DNA of 64,000 bases from Maricaulis sp048269565 (GTDB lineage Bacteria > Pseudomonadota > Alphaproteobacteria > Caulobacterales > Maricaulaceae), in the NCBI RefSeq assembly GCF_048269565.1, contig NZ_JBLXIK010000003.1, positions 434,001 to 498,000 on the forward strand, read 5' to 3'. This document shows, piece by piece, positions 29,213 through 38,428 of this stretch (its first letter is position 1; the number at the start of each line of letters is the position of its first letter). The notes beneath the pieces were generated by a model that ran no database searches, was not told the origin of the DNA, and saw only the letters and a list, made by a program, of their open reading frames with translations. The position numbers were made by a program, and so were the translations under genes.

Positions 29213-31492
29213 ATGGGCGTGATTTTTGACATCGGACGGGGTCTCCGCGCGATTGCCGCGGCCAGCCTGGCGCTCGCCAGCGCCGCCGCCACCGCCCAGA
29301 CCGCTGACTATGCCGATGGTCTAATGACCCAGCCGCCACCGGTCACCGAGCCGAATCGCTGGACACGCTGCAATCCGGCGCCCGCACCCTGTAGCCACCC
29401 CCGCATCGCGCTCGTCCTGTCCGGCGGCGGAGCCCTGGGCATTTCCCATGTCGGCGCCATCGCGACGCTGGAACGCGCCGGTGTGCAGCCTGACCTCGTC
29501 GTCGGCACATCCATGGGCGCCATTGTTGGCGGCCTGTATGCGTCAGGCTATTCGGCAGCCGAGCTGGAGCAGGCTATGCTCTCGCTCGACTGGACGCGCG
29601 TCTTCAGCGCCGATTCCCCGCGCCGCTCCCAATCCTATCGCCGCCGCCGGATCGAGGGGAACTTCCCGGCCGAGCTGAGCTTTGATCTCGATCGCTACGG
29701 GCTGCGCCTGCCGCGCGCGTTCATCAATGACCAGAATCTCAACCTCGCCCTGCGCAATCTGGTGCGCAATCCGGGCCGAGGCTCGTTCGATGACCTGCCA
29801 ATTCCATACCGCGCCGTCGCCACCGACATCGCCACCGGCGCGCCCGTCAGCCTAAGCGAAGGGGACCTGGCGATGGCGATGCGGGCCTCGATGGCGGTGC
29901 CCGGGGTCCTGCCGCCGGAGGAAATCAACGGGCAATTGCTGGTCGATGGCGGACTGAGCAAGAATATTCCGGTCGATATCGCCCAGGCGATGGGCGCCGA
30001 TATCATCATTGTCGTCGCCGTCCAGGGGCGCCTGCTGACCGCGGAAGAATTGCGCACCGGGGTGGAATTGCTGACCCAGTCAATGACGCTGCTGGTCCTG
30101 TCCAACGAAACCGCTCAGCTCGCCTTGCTCGGGCCTCAGGACATCCTGATCCAGGTCAGCCAGGGCGATCTGACAGCCGGCGATTTCACGCGCGGCCCGG
30201 AATTGATCGCTGCGGGCGAACTCGCCGCCAACGAGGTCTTTGACCGTCTGCAGGCCCTGCAGACGGACCATACTCGCCTCGTCGCACCACCGGTCCCCGA
30301 GATCGATGAGGTCCAGATCAACAACAGCTCCCGCCTGAGTTCTGAACTCCTGCTCGAAAACATTTCCCAACCCACCGGTGAGCTACTGAATGTCGATGCC
30401 CTCGCCGAAGATCTGGCGACGATCTACGCACTCGGCGCTTTCGATCAGGTGTCCTACGAACTCGCCCATCATGGCGACGCGACAGCCCTGGTCATCAATG
30501 CTGACGCCCGACCCGATGATGTCGCCAATATCCGAGTGGGGTTGACGCTCGAGAATGACTTTGATGGCGATGGCGAATACCGGATATCGCTGGAATACCG
30601 CTCGCTCCCGATCGACCCCTATGGTTCGGAGGTGCGTGTCGACGCCATGTTCGGGGACCGGTTCGGACTCTCGGCGGAATTGTTCCAGCTATTCGACACG
30701 ACGCAGCATCTCTTCCTGGCGCCGCGGGCCAATTTCGTGATCCGCAATATCCCGCGCTACCGGGCTGACGGCTTCCGCACCGGCACCTATCGCGCCACCT
30801 ATGCCGAAGCGCAGCTCGACGCCGGCTGGCAGTTTGACTACCCGGCGGAAATCCGCCTCGGCTATCAGCGCGGAACAGGCCAAGCGGAGCTCCAGGACGG
30901 TTATGCAACGCCGGACGAGGTCAATATCGATATCGGCCAGATCAATCTGTCGGCCGGGGTCGACACACTAGACAATGCCTTCTTCCCGACCGGTGGGGTG
31001 CGGCTGTCCTCGCAGCTGTCGGTCGCGCGCGAAACCCTCGGCGCCAGCGCCGACTTCGAAAGCCTCGAGGCGCACGCCATGCAGGCCTGGTCGCGCGGTG
31101 CTGACACGCTGATCGTTCAGCTCGATGCCGGCTCCAACCTGTCCGGCACCATGCCGCTGGATTCGCTCTACCGGCTGGGCGGCCTGTTCAGCCTGTCGGG
31201 CTACAAGGACGAAGAGCTGATTGGCGAGAGCTTCGCGCTCGGTCGTCTGGTCTATCGCCGCCGTCTGAATGCTGCCAATGCCCAGGTTTTCGGCGTCCCG
31301 CTCTATGCCGGCATCTCCCTCGAGGGCGGCAATGTCTGGGCTGACCGCGATCTGGTCAGCGCCTCCGACATGACGCTCGCCGGCAGCGCCTTCCTGTCCG
31401 CCGACACCGTGCTCGGGCCGGTCTATCTGGCCTATGGCCGTGCCGATACCGGCCGGCAATCACTGTATCTGTTTGTCGGCCGCCCGTTCTGA
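29213..31492 (+). CDS. Patatin-like phospholipase fused to an outer-membrane barrel (type Vd-like)
   Basis: A 759-residue exported protein. Signal peptide at about residues 1-29 (SLALASAAATAQ). The patatin domain has ALVLSGGGALGISHVGAI with the Gly-rich oxyanion loop, the nucleophile GTSMG (Ser100) and the catalytic Asp in VDGGLSKNIPV. A POTRA-like segment follows from about residue 360, and the C-terminal half resembles the Omp85/surface-antigen barrel, ending in the aromatic motif SLYLFVGRPF. This order matches PlpD-type type Vd autotransporters, which display a phospholipase domain. ATG at 29213 is preferred over GTG at 29195 because AGGA lies seven bases before it. Confidence 0.85.
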   Translation: MGVIFDIGRGLRAIAAASLALASAAATAQTADYADGLMTQPPPVTEPNRWTRCNPAPAPCSHPRIALVLSGGGALGISHVGAIATLERAGVQPDLVVGTSMGAIVGGLYASGYSAAELEQAMLSLDWTRVFSADSPRRSQSYRRRRIEGNFPAELSFDLDRYGLRLPRAFINDQNLNLALRNLVRNPGRGSFDDLPIPYRAVATDIATGAPVSLSEGDLAMAMRASMAVPGVLPPEEINGQLLVDGGLSKNIPVDIAQAMGADIIIVVAVQGRLLTAEELRTGVELLTQSMTLLVLSNETAQLALLGPQDILIQVSQGDLTAGDFTRGPELIAAGELAANEVFDRLQALQTDHTRLVAPPVPEIDEVQINNSSRLSSELLLENISQPTGELLNVDALAEDLATIYALGAFDQVSYELAHHGDATALVINADARPDDVANIRVGLTLENDFDGDGEYRISLEYRSLPIDPYGSEVRVDAMFGDRFGLSAELFQLFDTTQHLFLAPRANFVIRNIPRYRADGFRTGTYRATYAEAQLDAGWQFDYPAEIRLGYQRGTGQAELQDGYATPDEVNIDIGQINLSAGVDTLDNAFFPTGGVRLSSQLSVARETLGASADFESLEAHAMQAWSRGADTLIVQLDAGSNLSGTMPLDSLYRLGGLFSLSGYKDEELIGESFALGRLVYRRRLNAANAQVFGVPLYAGISLEGGNVWADRDLVSASDMTLAGSAFLSADTVLGPVYLAYGRADTGRQSLYLFVGRPF

Positions 31493-31510
31493 CCTGCGAT
31501 GGACACAAGA

Positions 31511-31539
31511 ATTCCGGGGCACGCATTGTGCCCCGGAAT
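31511..31539. terminator. Hairpin between converging genes
   Basis: A perfect 12-bp stem (ATTCCGGGGCAC / GTGCCCCGGAAT) with loop GCATT lies between the patatin gene end and the dodecin gene end. There is no long T tract on either side, but position and strength suggest a bidirectional terminator. Confidence 0.6.
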
Positions 31540-31598
31540 ATTCATGCGGCCATACTCTGCCCACGCATCAAGGCGCGCGCACGGTTGTCAAACCGTAG

Positions 31599-31802
31599 CT
31601 AGTCTTCCAGTTCGAAGGTCACGAGAAGGTTCACCTTGAATTTGGTGAGCTTGCCGTCCTCGACGATAACCTGCTGTTCCTTGACCCAGGCGCCGCGGAT
31701 ATTGCGCAGCGTCTTGCTGGCGCGCTCAATGCCCTTGCGGACGGCTTCGTCAAAGCTTTTCGAAGAGGTCGAGGAAATTTCGGTGATGCGTGCAACGGAC
31801 AT
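31599..31802 (-). CDS. Dodecin-family flavin-binding protein
   Basis: A 67-residue protein of the dodecin family, which forms a hollow dodecamer that stores or buffers flavins. Family features are visible: the N-terminal strand and helix ITEISSTSSKSFDEAVRKGIE, the central RNIRGAWVKEQQVIVEDGK, and the last strand FKVNLLVTFELED. Length is typical. The gene is monocistronic between the patatin gene and the helicase. Confidence 0.9.
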   Translation of the reverse strand: MSVARITEISSTSSKSFDEAVRKGIERASKTLRNIRGAWVKEQQVIVEDGKLTKFKVNLLVTFELED

Positions 31803-31976
31803 GGTGGATTACCTTTTTCTGGGGCGGCGTGCCGGCAAGGGGTCAATCCCCGGACAGCAGAGATACCGAGTAGAAGCGCCTCAGGTAACACATTTTGCTC
31901 GCTTAAAGCTACCGAATGTTGCGCCAACCTGACTGTTAGACGACCCGTCGCCAGCCCCATTGAGGTTGCCCCCGCA

Positions 31977-33698
31977 TCAAACGGAACGCTTCGCACCAGG
32001 TCGGCTGCCGGGACGGCGTGGCTTGAATATCTTGCCTTCCCCGCCCTTTGAAACGGTACCCTTGACGCCGGCACCCCTGGGCCGGTCACCGCCCTTGAAC
32101 GGCGCTTTGCCGCCATCGCGCGCCGGCTTGCCGGACTTGGCTGGCCTGCTATCACCACGCTTGTCGCCGTCACGGCCCGCAGCCTTGCCCCGTGGGGCCG
32201 GACGGCCTTCGCCGCGCGGTTCGCCATCGCGGCCGATGCGGGTCGGGGGACCTTCGCGGCGCTTGAAGTCATCGCCGGAGCGCGGTGCACCGGTAGACTT
32301 GCCCCGCGATGCAGGCCGCGCCTCAGAGCGCGAACCACCATCGCGGCCGGCACGGCCGGGCTTGGCTGGACCGCCCTCACGGCGCTTGGGCTCGTCACCC
32401 TCGCGCGCGGCGGCGCCGGCTGGCTTGCCCCGCGGAGACGGACGCGCCGCCTTGCGCGCGCCGCCGTCAGCATTGCGGGCAATACCCTGGGCCTGGAAAG
32501 CACGCTTGACCGGCTTGGCGCGCGGCTTGCTCGGCACTGCCGCATCGGCCTCATCACCCTCCAGCTCGACCACATGGCCGGCGGCGGTTTTCGGGATCGT
32601 GGTGCCGATCAGATGCTCGATATCGCGCAGATAGTGTTTTTCCGAATTGTCGACCAGCGAGATCGCGACGCCGGTCTTGCCGGCACGCGCCGTACGGCCG
32701 ATACGGTGAACATAGGCTTCCGGCACATTCGGCAGCTCGTAATTGACGACATGAGAGATATTATCGACATCGATCCCGCGCGCGGCGACATCGGTGGCGA
32801 CGAGGATTTTCACCTTGCCCCGGCGAAACCCGTCCAGCGCCCGGGTGCGTTCACCCTGCGACTTGTCGCCATGGATCGCCTTGGCATTGAGACCGTATTT
32901 GACCAGGTGCTCGTGGACCCGGTCAGCGCCGCGCTTGGTGCGGGTAAACACAATGCCGCGCGTCATGTCCTGGGCGGCCAGGATGTCGAGCAGGAGCGAA
33001 CGCTTGGATTCGCGATTGCACAGGATGGCACGTTGATCGATCGCCTCGATCGGACGTGACTGAGCGGCGACCGAGATATGTTTGGGGTCCTTGAGCAGAT
33101 CCTTGATCAGGGCCCGGATCTGTTTCGGCATCGTCGCCGAGGTCAGCACGGTCTGGCGCTTGAAGTTCAGCTTGGCCGAGATATCGCGTACCGCCGGCAG
33201 AAAGCCGAGATCGAGCATCTGGTCCGCCTCATCGAGCACCAGCGTCGTCGTGCGGTTGAGCTTGATCGCCCCGGAGTCCATGTGGTCAACCAAGCGCCCC
33301 GGTGTTGCAACGACGATATCGACACCGCGCGACAGGGCGCGGATTTGCGGAAACGGCTTCGAGCCACCCACCACGAGGGCGACCGAAAAGCGGACATGGC
33401 GGCCATAGGCGCGGATGGCCTGCTCGATCTGGGCCGCCAGCTCACGCGTCGGGGTCAGGATCAGGGCGCGGCAGCATTTCGGCTCGACCGGCCCGCTGGC
33501 GTCGGCAAGGCCATTGAGGATCGGCAGCAGGAAAGCGGCGGTCTTGCCGGTCCCGGTCTGGGCAATACCGACCAGGTCACGACCGGCAAGCATTTCGGGA
33601 ATGAATTCCGCCTGGATCGGGGTCGGGCTTTCATAGCCCTCTGCGGCCAGGGCGCGAAGGATAGGCTCGGCAAGGCCGAGATCGGTAAACTTGGTCAA
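31977..33698 (-). CDS. DEAD-box RNA helicase, RhlE-like, with basic low-complexity tail
   Basis: An ATP-dependent RNA helicase of 573 residues. Core motifs are complete: Q-motif region YESPTPIQAEFIPEML, motif I AQTGTGKT (46-53), Ia PTRELA, II DEAD, III SAT, VI HRIGRTAR. After about residue 400 the chain becomes a Gly/Arg/Lys/Pro-rich tail. It holds about three imperfect 40-residue repeats containing ARPSPRGK / ARPASRGK / RPAPRGK and KRREG blocks. Such tails typically bind RNA. RhlE-type assignment is by core similarity; cold-shock or degradosome roles are not shown by the sequence. Confidence 0.92.
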   Translation of the reverse strand: MTKFTDLGLAEPILRALAAEGYESPTPIQAEFIPEMLAGRDLVGIAQTGTGKTAAFLLPILNGLADASGPVEPKCCRALILTPTRELAAQIEQAIRAYGRHVRFSVALVVGGSKPFPQIRALSRGVDIVVATPGRLVDHMDSGAIKLNRTTTLVLDEADQMLDLGFLPAVRDISAKLNFKRQTVLTSATMPKQIRALIKDLLKDPKHISVAAQSRPIEAIDQRAILCNRESKRSLLLDILAAQDMTRGIVFTRTKRGADRVHEHLVKYGLNAKAIHGDKSQGERTRALDGFRRGKVKILVATDVAARGIDVDNISHVVNYELPNVPEAYVHRIGRTARAGKTGVAISLVDNSEKHYLRDIEHLIGTTIPKTAAGHVVELEGDEADAAVPSKPRAKPVKRAFQAQGIARNADGGARKAARPSPRGKPAGAAAREGDEPKRREGGPAKPGRAGRDGGSRSEARPASRGKSTGAPRSGDDFKRREGPPTRIGRDGEPRGEGRPAPRGKAAGRDGDKRGDSRPAKSGKPARDGGKAPFKGGDRPRGAGVKGTVSKGGEGKIFKPRRPGSRPGAKRSV

Positions 33699-33890
33699 GG
33701 GGGCACGCTTTCATCATAGGCATCTGCCGCGCCGGGCCCATGCCCGTCGCGTACGACGCCGTGTTTGCATCGAGGAAGCTTGCGTAGAACAGCCGCCATG
33801 TCGGTGTGCCATTCGCGGCACGTCTGGTTTGGCGGGGATCGATACGCAGTTAATCTCGCCAACGCACGCCGTCGATGAGATTGACATCAT

Positions 33891-34778
33891 CTACGCACGG
33901 CGTGTTGCCCGCCCTCTCCCACGGATCCGCCGAGGCAGCAAGTCATTTCGCAAGACCGGTATGGCGGCTCGCACCGGACAGCCTGCGCCCCAGGCATAGC
34001 CGAGAAGCTGGCGCAGGCCCGGCGCGGCGTAGTCAACGAGGGCTTTCTGAGTATCGGGGAGTTCGGCCGGGAAATCCATCCCCTCGCCGGCCAGATTTTC
34101 CCGGGCGGTGCCGCTCTGCTTGCGGTCCGCCCCGATCAGCACCCGCGCGCGCCAGTCCCCGGGCAACGGGTCGATGCCGCACATACCCAGAAGGCCAGTG
34201 AAAAAACGCTCGGCAGCGCGGGAATTCAAGTCCTCGAGGTGAAGTTTGATATCCTCGAACCGGACCAGATTGACCGCCGTGCCAAGCCAGGCGGCGGCGT
34301 TATGCGTGTAGATCTCCTGCAGGGCGGGCATTTTGCCCGGAATTCCGAAGATCGCCATATTGAGCATGTCCTCGGGCGTAACGACCCGGCCCTTGAGATG
34401 GTCGACCCGGCCCTGGAAACTGTCCGAGGCAAAAAAGCGCGCCCGCGCCAGGACCCAGTCATATGGATCACGCAAAAGCAGGATATGGCGAGCCTTGTAG
34501 ACCGCAATCGCGGAGACGTCAGAGAACAGCAAATGCCCCCAGCTGAGCCGGGGCTCGGCGGGGTCCATTGCCGCGGCATGCTGGGCCAAGATCGGATACT
34601 GGATGAAGGCGGCATGGTATTGCTGCGCCACCGGTACGAACATGCGCAGGATATTGCGAAGAAGATGGGTCCCGCTCTTGGGCACGCTGTTGAGAAAGAC
34701 CGGCTCGGCCAACGCGGCCTGCTCGAACTCCGCGTTGCGCGCATCGAGATTGTCGGGGATCAGATTGACGCGTGGCAT
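33891..34778 (-). CDS. Sulfotransferase-family protein
   Basis: A 295-residue protein resembling PAPS-dependent sulfotransferases. The 5'-phosphosulfate loop is at residues 33-40 (PKSGTHLL) after a hydrophobic strand (EPVFLNS). A 3'-phosphate-type segment appears as LLLRDPYDWVLARARFF. The acceptor cannot be inferred. MPRVNLIPDNLDAR at 34778 is chosen over an upstream start at 34835, which would overlap the terminator hairpin. No other sulfation gene is nearby. Confidence 0.75.
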   Translation of the reverse strand: MPRVNLIPDNLDARNAEFEQAALAEPVFLNSVPKSGTHLLRNILRMFVPVAQQYHAAFIQYPILAQHAAAMDPAEPRLSWGHLLFSDVSAIAVYKARHILLLRDPYDWVLARARFFASDSFQGRVDHLKGRVVTPEDMLNMAIFGIPGKMPALQEIYTHNAAAWLGTAVNLVRFEDIKLHLEDLNSRAAERFFTGLLGMCGIDPLPGDWRARVLIGADRKQSGTARENLAGEGMDFPAELPDTQKALVDYAAPGLRQLLGYAWGAGCPVRAAIPVLRNDLLPRRIRGRGRATRRA

Positions 34779-34809
34779 GGCCCTCTCCCAAGGCAAATAT
34801 GAAAAACGA

Positions 34810-34829
34810 GCGGTGGCAACAGCCACCGC
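34810..34829 (-). terminator. Rho-independent terminator after the TonB-dependent receptor
   Basis: On the minus strand an 8-bp perfect stem (GCGGTGGC / GCCACCGC) with a four-base loop is followed by TCGTTTTTC. It lies directly after the receptor stop codon and before the sulfotransferase start, separating the two transcripts. Confidence 0.75.
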
Positions 34830-34858
34830 CCGCATTTCATGCAGAATAGATGGCGCGA

Positions 34859-37800
34859 CTAGAAGGTTCGCACCAGATTGACGAAGAAGCGACGGCCATA
34901 CCAGTCATACTGGGAATAGAATGCCGAAGTTCCGACGGTGTTGAACTCATTGCTTTGCGACCCGGTTACCGCCGGCGGATGCTCATCAAACACATTCGCG
35001 ACACCCAGGCGGAGGCTCCAGTCATCATTGGCATACTGAGCTGAAAGGTCATGATAGACGACGGATTCAGTCCACAGCTTGTAGTTCACATCGGCACCGA
35101 GATAGGTCTCATTATCGGTGCCGTTGAGCCGGTAATACTGCTCACGATTGCTGGTCGGGCCGACATAACGCATGCCCCAGAATCCCGTCCAGTCGCCGCG
35201 GACCAGATTGAAGTTGAGATTACCGACCAGCTTGGGATCACCGGCTTCGCCATTACTGTCGCTGGTCGTTCCGCCAAGCAGATTGACCGTGTCTTCCAGC
35301 TGGTACGAAGCCCGCGCGCTGATATTAAGATCGCCGAAGCTGAACTCGTGACCATATTCAGCACTGACATCGACACCGCGGTTCACCTGACTGTTGATGT
35401 TGATGAAGCTGTCACGCACCTCTGCCACGGCGTACGGCACCGGATCGGTGGAACTATTGCGATCAAACAGGTCGCAAAGCGGCTCAGTGGCGAAGTTCTC
35501 GGAGCTATAGCAGCCGGTAATGATCCCTGCGGCACCCAGCCTGGAGACCTCGTTGGCGATCTCGATTTCGAAATAGTCAACCGAAAGCCTGAAATTGGCG
35601 AAATTCGGTGACCAGACGAAGCCGAGATTGAGCGAATCCGAAGTCTCCGCTTCGAGAACCCCGAAACCGCCACCTGTCACGATCAAGGCCGACGCGCCGC
35701 CACCAGTGAGATTGTTGTCGGGGACATCGGCGGCGCAATTATCCCGGATGGTCTGGGTGATCGCGCCGTCGGCAAGGGCTTGGTCATAATCGATACAGAT
35801 ATCGACAGCGCGCTGGTCCAGATAACTCGTCTGATCGGACAGATAGAGCTCGAACAGGGCCGGCGTGCGGAAGGAGGTTCCCTGGGTGGCACGAAACATC
35901 AGCTGATCATTCACGACCCAGCTCAACCCGGCCTTGTAGGTCGTGCCCGAACCATAGCTCGAAACGTCGGTATAGCGGCCCGACAGGGTCAGCGACAGGG
36001 ATTCAGCCAGCGGCACTCCGGCCAGGAGAGGGATGCCGAATTCCGCGAAAACCGCCTGGGTCGTGTCGGATCCCTGCGTGATGCCGGCCGTCGACTGGCC
36101 CCAAATATTGCCGGCCAGGGAAATTTCGCCGGGCGTGTCGTTGATGCTATCTTCGCGGTAATGCAGCCCGACAGCCATGGCCATAGGCCCGGCCGGCAAT
36201 TGCATCACCTCACCATTGGCAACGGCTTCCAGCGAGAGCTGCTCATAGATGGTCGAGCCGGTCTCTTCGCCGAAGATATAATCGCGCACAGCCTGGTCGG
36301 TGATATTGCCACGCAGCAATTCGGGATCGAGCCAGTTCACATCGACGCAGGGCGCGCCGCGCGTCGAGGAGACGGTACCCAGGCAACTCGCTGTTCGGTA
36401 ATATTGGTCATAGACGGCATCGGCAAAGATGCGCTGGTTCCAGTATTCACCTTCAGAGCGGCTGAACTGCGCTGCAAAATCCCAGGTCCAGGTATCGAGA
36501 CCGAAGAAGTTTTCACCCTCCAGGCCGGCGACCAACCTCATATAGTCAACCGAAACCGAGCTGTCATTGTGATCGGTGATCGGTGTCGGGCTAAGCTCCT
36601 GGAACCCTCCCCAACCAACGGCGAAGGGATCATGGACACCCCAGAGCGTGTCGTCGCCATTGTAGGAATAGATCCAGTATTGCCGGTAGGAGTTGACATA
36701 GGTCTCGCGCCGGTTGAGCAGCACCTCACCAAACATGGTCACATCGTCGGTCACTTCATAGTGCCCGTTGATGAATATGCTGTAGCGCTCGGTTTCCGGC
36801 ACCATGGTCGATTGATCCTGGAACGGGTGGTCGAAGCTGATCAGGGACCGGCCAAGCTCGCTGTTGGCGTCCATCAAATACCAGTTGTCGTCCGGCACCG
36901 AGAGGAAGTTCGGATCGGCATGGGATGTCCCGATCGGGGTCAGGCCGGAGGCGGCCAGTGATCCGGTATAGTCATACTGGACATAGTTCGGCCGGAAACG
37001 CGGCAGGTTGGAAGGCTGGCCGACCCGGTGATTGTAGTCATACACCCAGACATGGCCCCAAAGCAGGTCTTCACATTTGAATTCGCCCGTCGTCGGATCG
37101 ACGACGTCGGCGCGCGCGCCGCTAGAATCCGTGACATAGGCTTCGCCACAATTGAAATAATCACGGTCGCCCTGAGCCAGCTCTGCGCGCGAATAGGCGT
37201 CGAGCGTAACGCTCAGAAAGCCGCGTTCGAACTCCCAGCCATACGTCCCGCTGATGCGGTATTCCTCGCCGGCCCCGTCCTGCGGGACAGACGCGAAGGC
37301 ATCGATCGAACCGCCCGCTTCCTGGCGTGTGATAATATTGACGACGCCGGCGACAGCATCAGAGCCATAAAGCGATGAAGCTCCATCCTTCAGCACTTCG
37401 ACGCGATCAATCACGGAGAGCGGCAGAACATTGAGGTCAAAGGACGACACCCCGCCGCGCACGCCGGCAGGGCCGGCCCGGCGCCCATTGAGCAGGACCA
37501 GGGTCCGGTTGGCACCGAGCCCCCGCAGGGAGACGGTCTCAACCCCGGATCCACCATTGGAGACGAACTGGCTGGAAACCGCAGAAGTTACCTGGGACGA
37601 GCCGGCCGCGACCGTTGAGTTCTGCAGGAATTCCGAGACGCTGACCACCCCGGCCAGAGCCGCATCGTCGGCCGTATAAACGTCGAGCGGCACCTCGCTG
37701 TTGAAGCCATTGCGCCGGATGCGGGAGCCCGTCACCGTAATGCGTTCGCCCGCTGGCATGGCCTCGCTGGCCTCGGCATCCGGCTCCGCCGGAATTGTCT

Positions 37801-37903
37801 CAACATCCTGCGCGAGCGCCGGCGCGACGCCCAGACCTGCGGCAGCACAACCCGCCAGAATCGTGGAGCGCAACAGCCGCCCCCGTCCCCAATCATTCGA
37901 CAT
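34859..37903 (-). CDS. TonB-dependent receptor, large
   Basis: A 1014-residue outer-membrane transporter. A signal peptide ends near APALAQ (residue 32) and is followed by ERITVTGSRIRR, the TonB-box-like start common in caulobacterial receptors. The plug domain contains VSLRGLGANRTLVLLNGRR and VEVLKDGASSLYGSDAVAGVVNI. The barrel contains TQGTSFRTPALFELYLSD and ends with RRFFVNLVRTF, with the expected terminal Phe. This subgroup often imports carbohydrates or peptides; the substrate here is unknown. It stands alone with a terminator behind it. Confidence 0.92.
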   Translation of the reverse strand: MSNDWGRGRLLRSTILAGCAAAGLGVAPALAQDVETIPAEPDAEASEAMPAGERITVTGSRIRRNGFNSEVPLDVYTADDAALAGVVSVSEFLQNSTVAAGSSQVTSAVSSQFVSNGGSGVETVSLRGLGANRTLVLLNGRRAGPAGVRGGVSSFDLNVLPLSVIDRVEVLKDGASSLYGSDAVAGVVNIITRQEAGGSIDAFASVPQDGAGEEYRISGTYGWEFERGFLSVTLDAYSRAELAQGDRDYFNCGEAYVTDSSGARADVVDPTTGEFKCEDLLWGHVWVYDYNHRVGQPSNLPRFRPNYVQYDYTGSLAASGLTPIGTSHADPNFLSVPDDNWYLMDANSELGRSLISFDHPFQDQSTMVPETERYSIFINGHYEVTDDVTMFGEVLLNRRETYVNSYRQYWIYSYNGDDTLWGVHDPFAVGWGGFQELSPTPITDHNDSSVSVDYMRLVAGLEGENFFGLDTWTWDFAAQFSRSEGEYWNQRIFADAVYDQYYRTASCLGTVSSTRGAPCVDVNWLDPELLRGNITDQAVRDYIFGEETGSTIYEQLSLEAVANGEVMQLPAGPMAMAVGLHYREDSINDTPGEISLAGNIWGQSTAGITQGSDTTQAVFAEFGIPLLAGVPLAESLSLTLSGRYTDVSSYGSGTTYKAGLSWVVNDQLMFRATQGTSFRTPALFELYLSDQTSYLDQRAVDICIDYDQALADGAITQTIRDNCAADVPDNNLTGGGASALIVTGGGFGVLEAETSDSLNLGFVWSPNFANFRLSVDYFEIEIANEVSRLGAAGIITGCYSSENFATEPLCDLFDRNSSTDPVPYAVAEVRDSFININSQVNRGVDVSAEYGHEFSFGDLNISARASYQLEDTVNLLGGTTSDSNGEAGDPKLVGNLNFNLVRGDWTGFWGMRYVGPTSNREQYYRLNGTDNETYLGADVNYKLWTESVVYHDLSAQYANDDWSLRLGVANVFDEHPPAVTGSQSNEFNTVGTSAFYSQYDWYGRRFFVNLVRTF

Positions 37904-38428
37904 GGATACCCCCTAGCAACCTTGAGCAACATTCAGCGAACGCGTGAAGCTCACCTCCACCCGCCACTTCTGTCTCAAAGATGTTATGCAATCCCGCGCC
38001 ACTGCCGCGCCGCCACTCAATTGCGACCAGCGAATTCAGGGTGCGACCAGCGGCCGATATTACGATGAACGGCATTGATCCGGTCGACGAGCGATACACC
38101 TCCGACCCCGCCCCCCCCCGACTCATGTGCCGCGGTTGGCCGCGAGGCCGGGCCACCCCGCCTCCCTGGCCCGACTGCCGGGCTGATTGCCCGTTGCCTT
38201 CCGGGGACTATCGGTTACCATTTTTATCAGGGACGGTTTGGGAGACCGCACGTCAATCAGATGATTGTCGCAACACGACGCGCTGAAACGCGTCAGAGGT
38301 TATCGCACGAGGCGCCATTTCCAGCCGGTGCCGGGTCCGGGCTGCGACGCATCGCTGAGGTCCGCGCCTGGTGTGGACTGGACAATTCCTACGGCACCGG
38401 GGAGATCGAATTGGAAACGGGATCGGCA
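37904..38428. other. Divergent intergenic region of 525 bases
   Basis: This stretch separates the minus-strand receptor from the plus-strand lipoprotein gene and should hold both promoters. The lipoprotein frame is open upstream to 38075, but that part is Pro/Arg-rich and unconvincing. A run of nine C residues occurs at 38111-38119. I recognise no riboswitch or RNA gene here. Confidence 0.5.

Noticed and set aside
38075..38428. Longer N-terminus for the lipoprotein gene
   Set aside because: The extra 118 residues are Pro/Arg-rich, cross a run of nine Cs, and would bury the clear lipoprotein signal at 38429.
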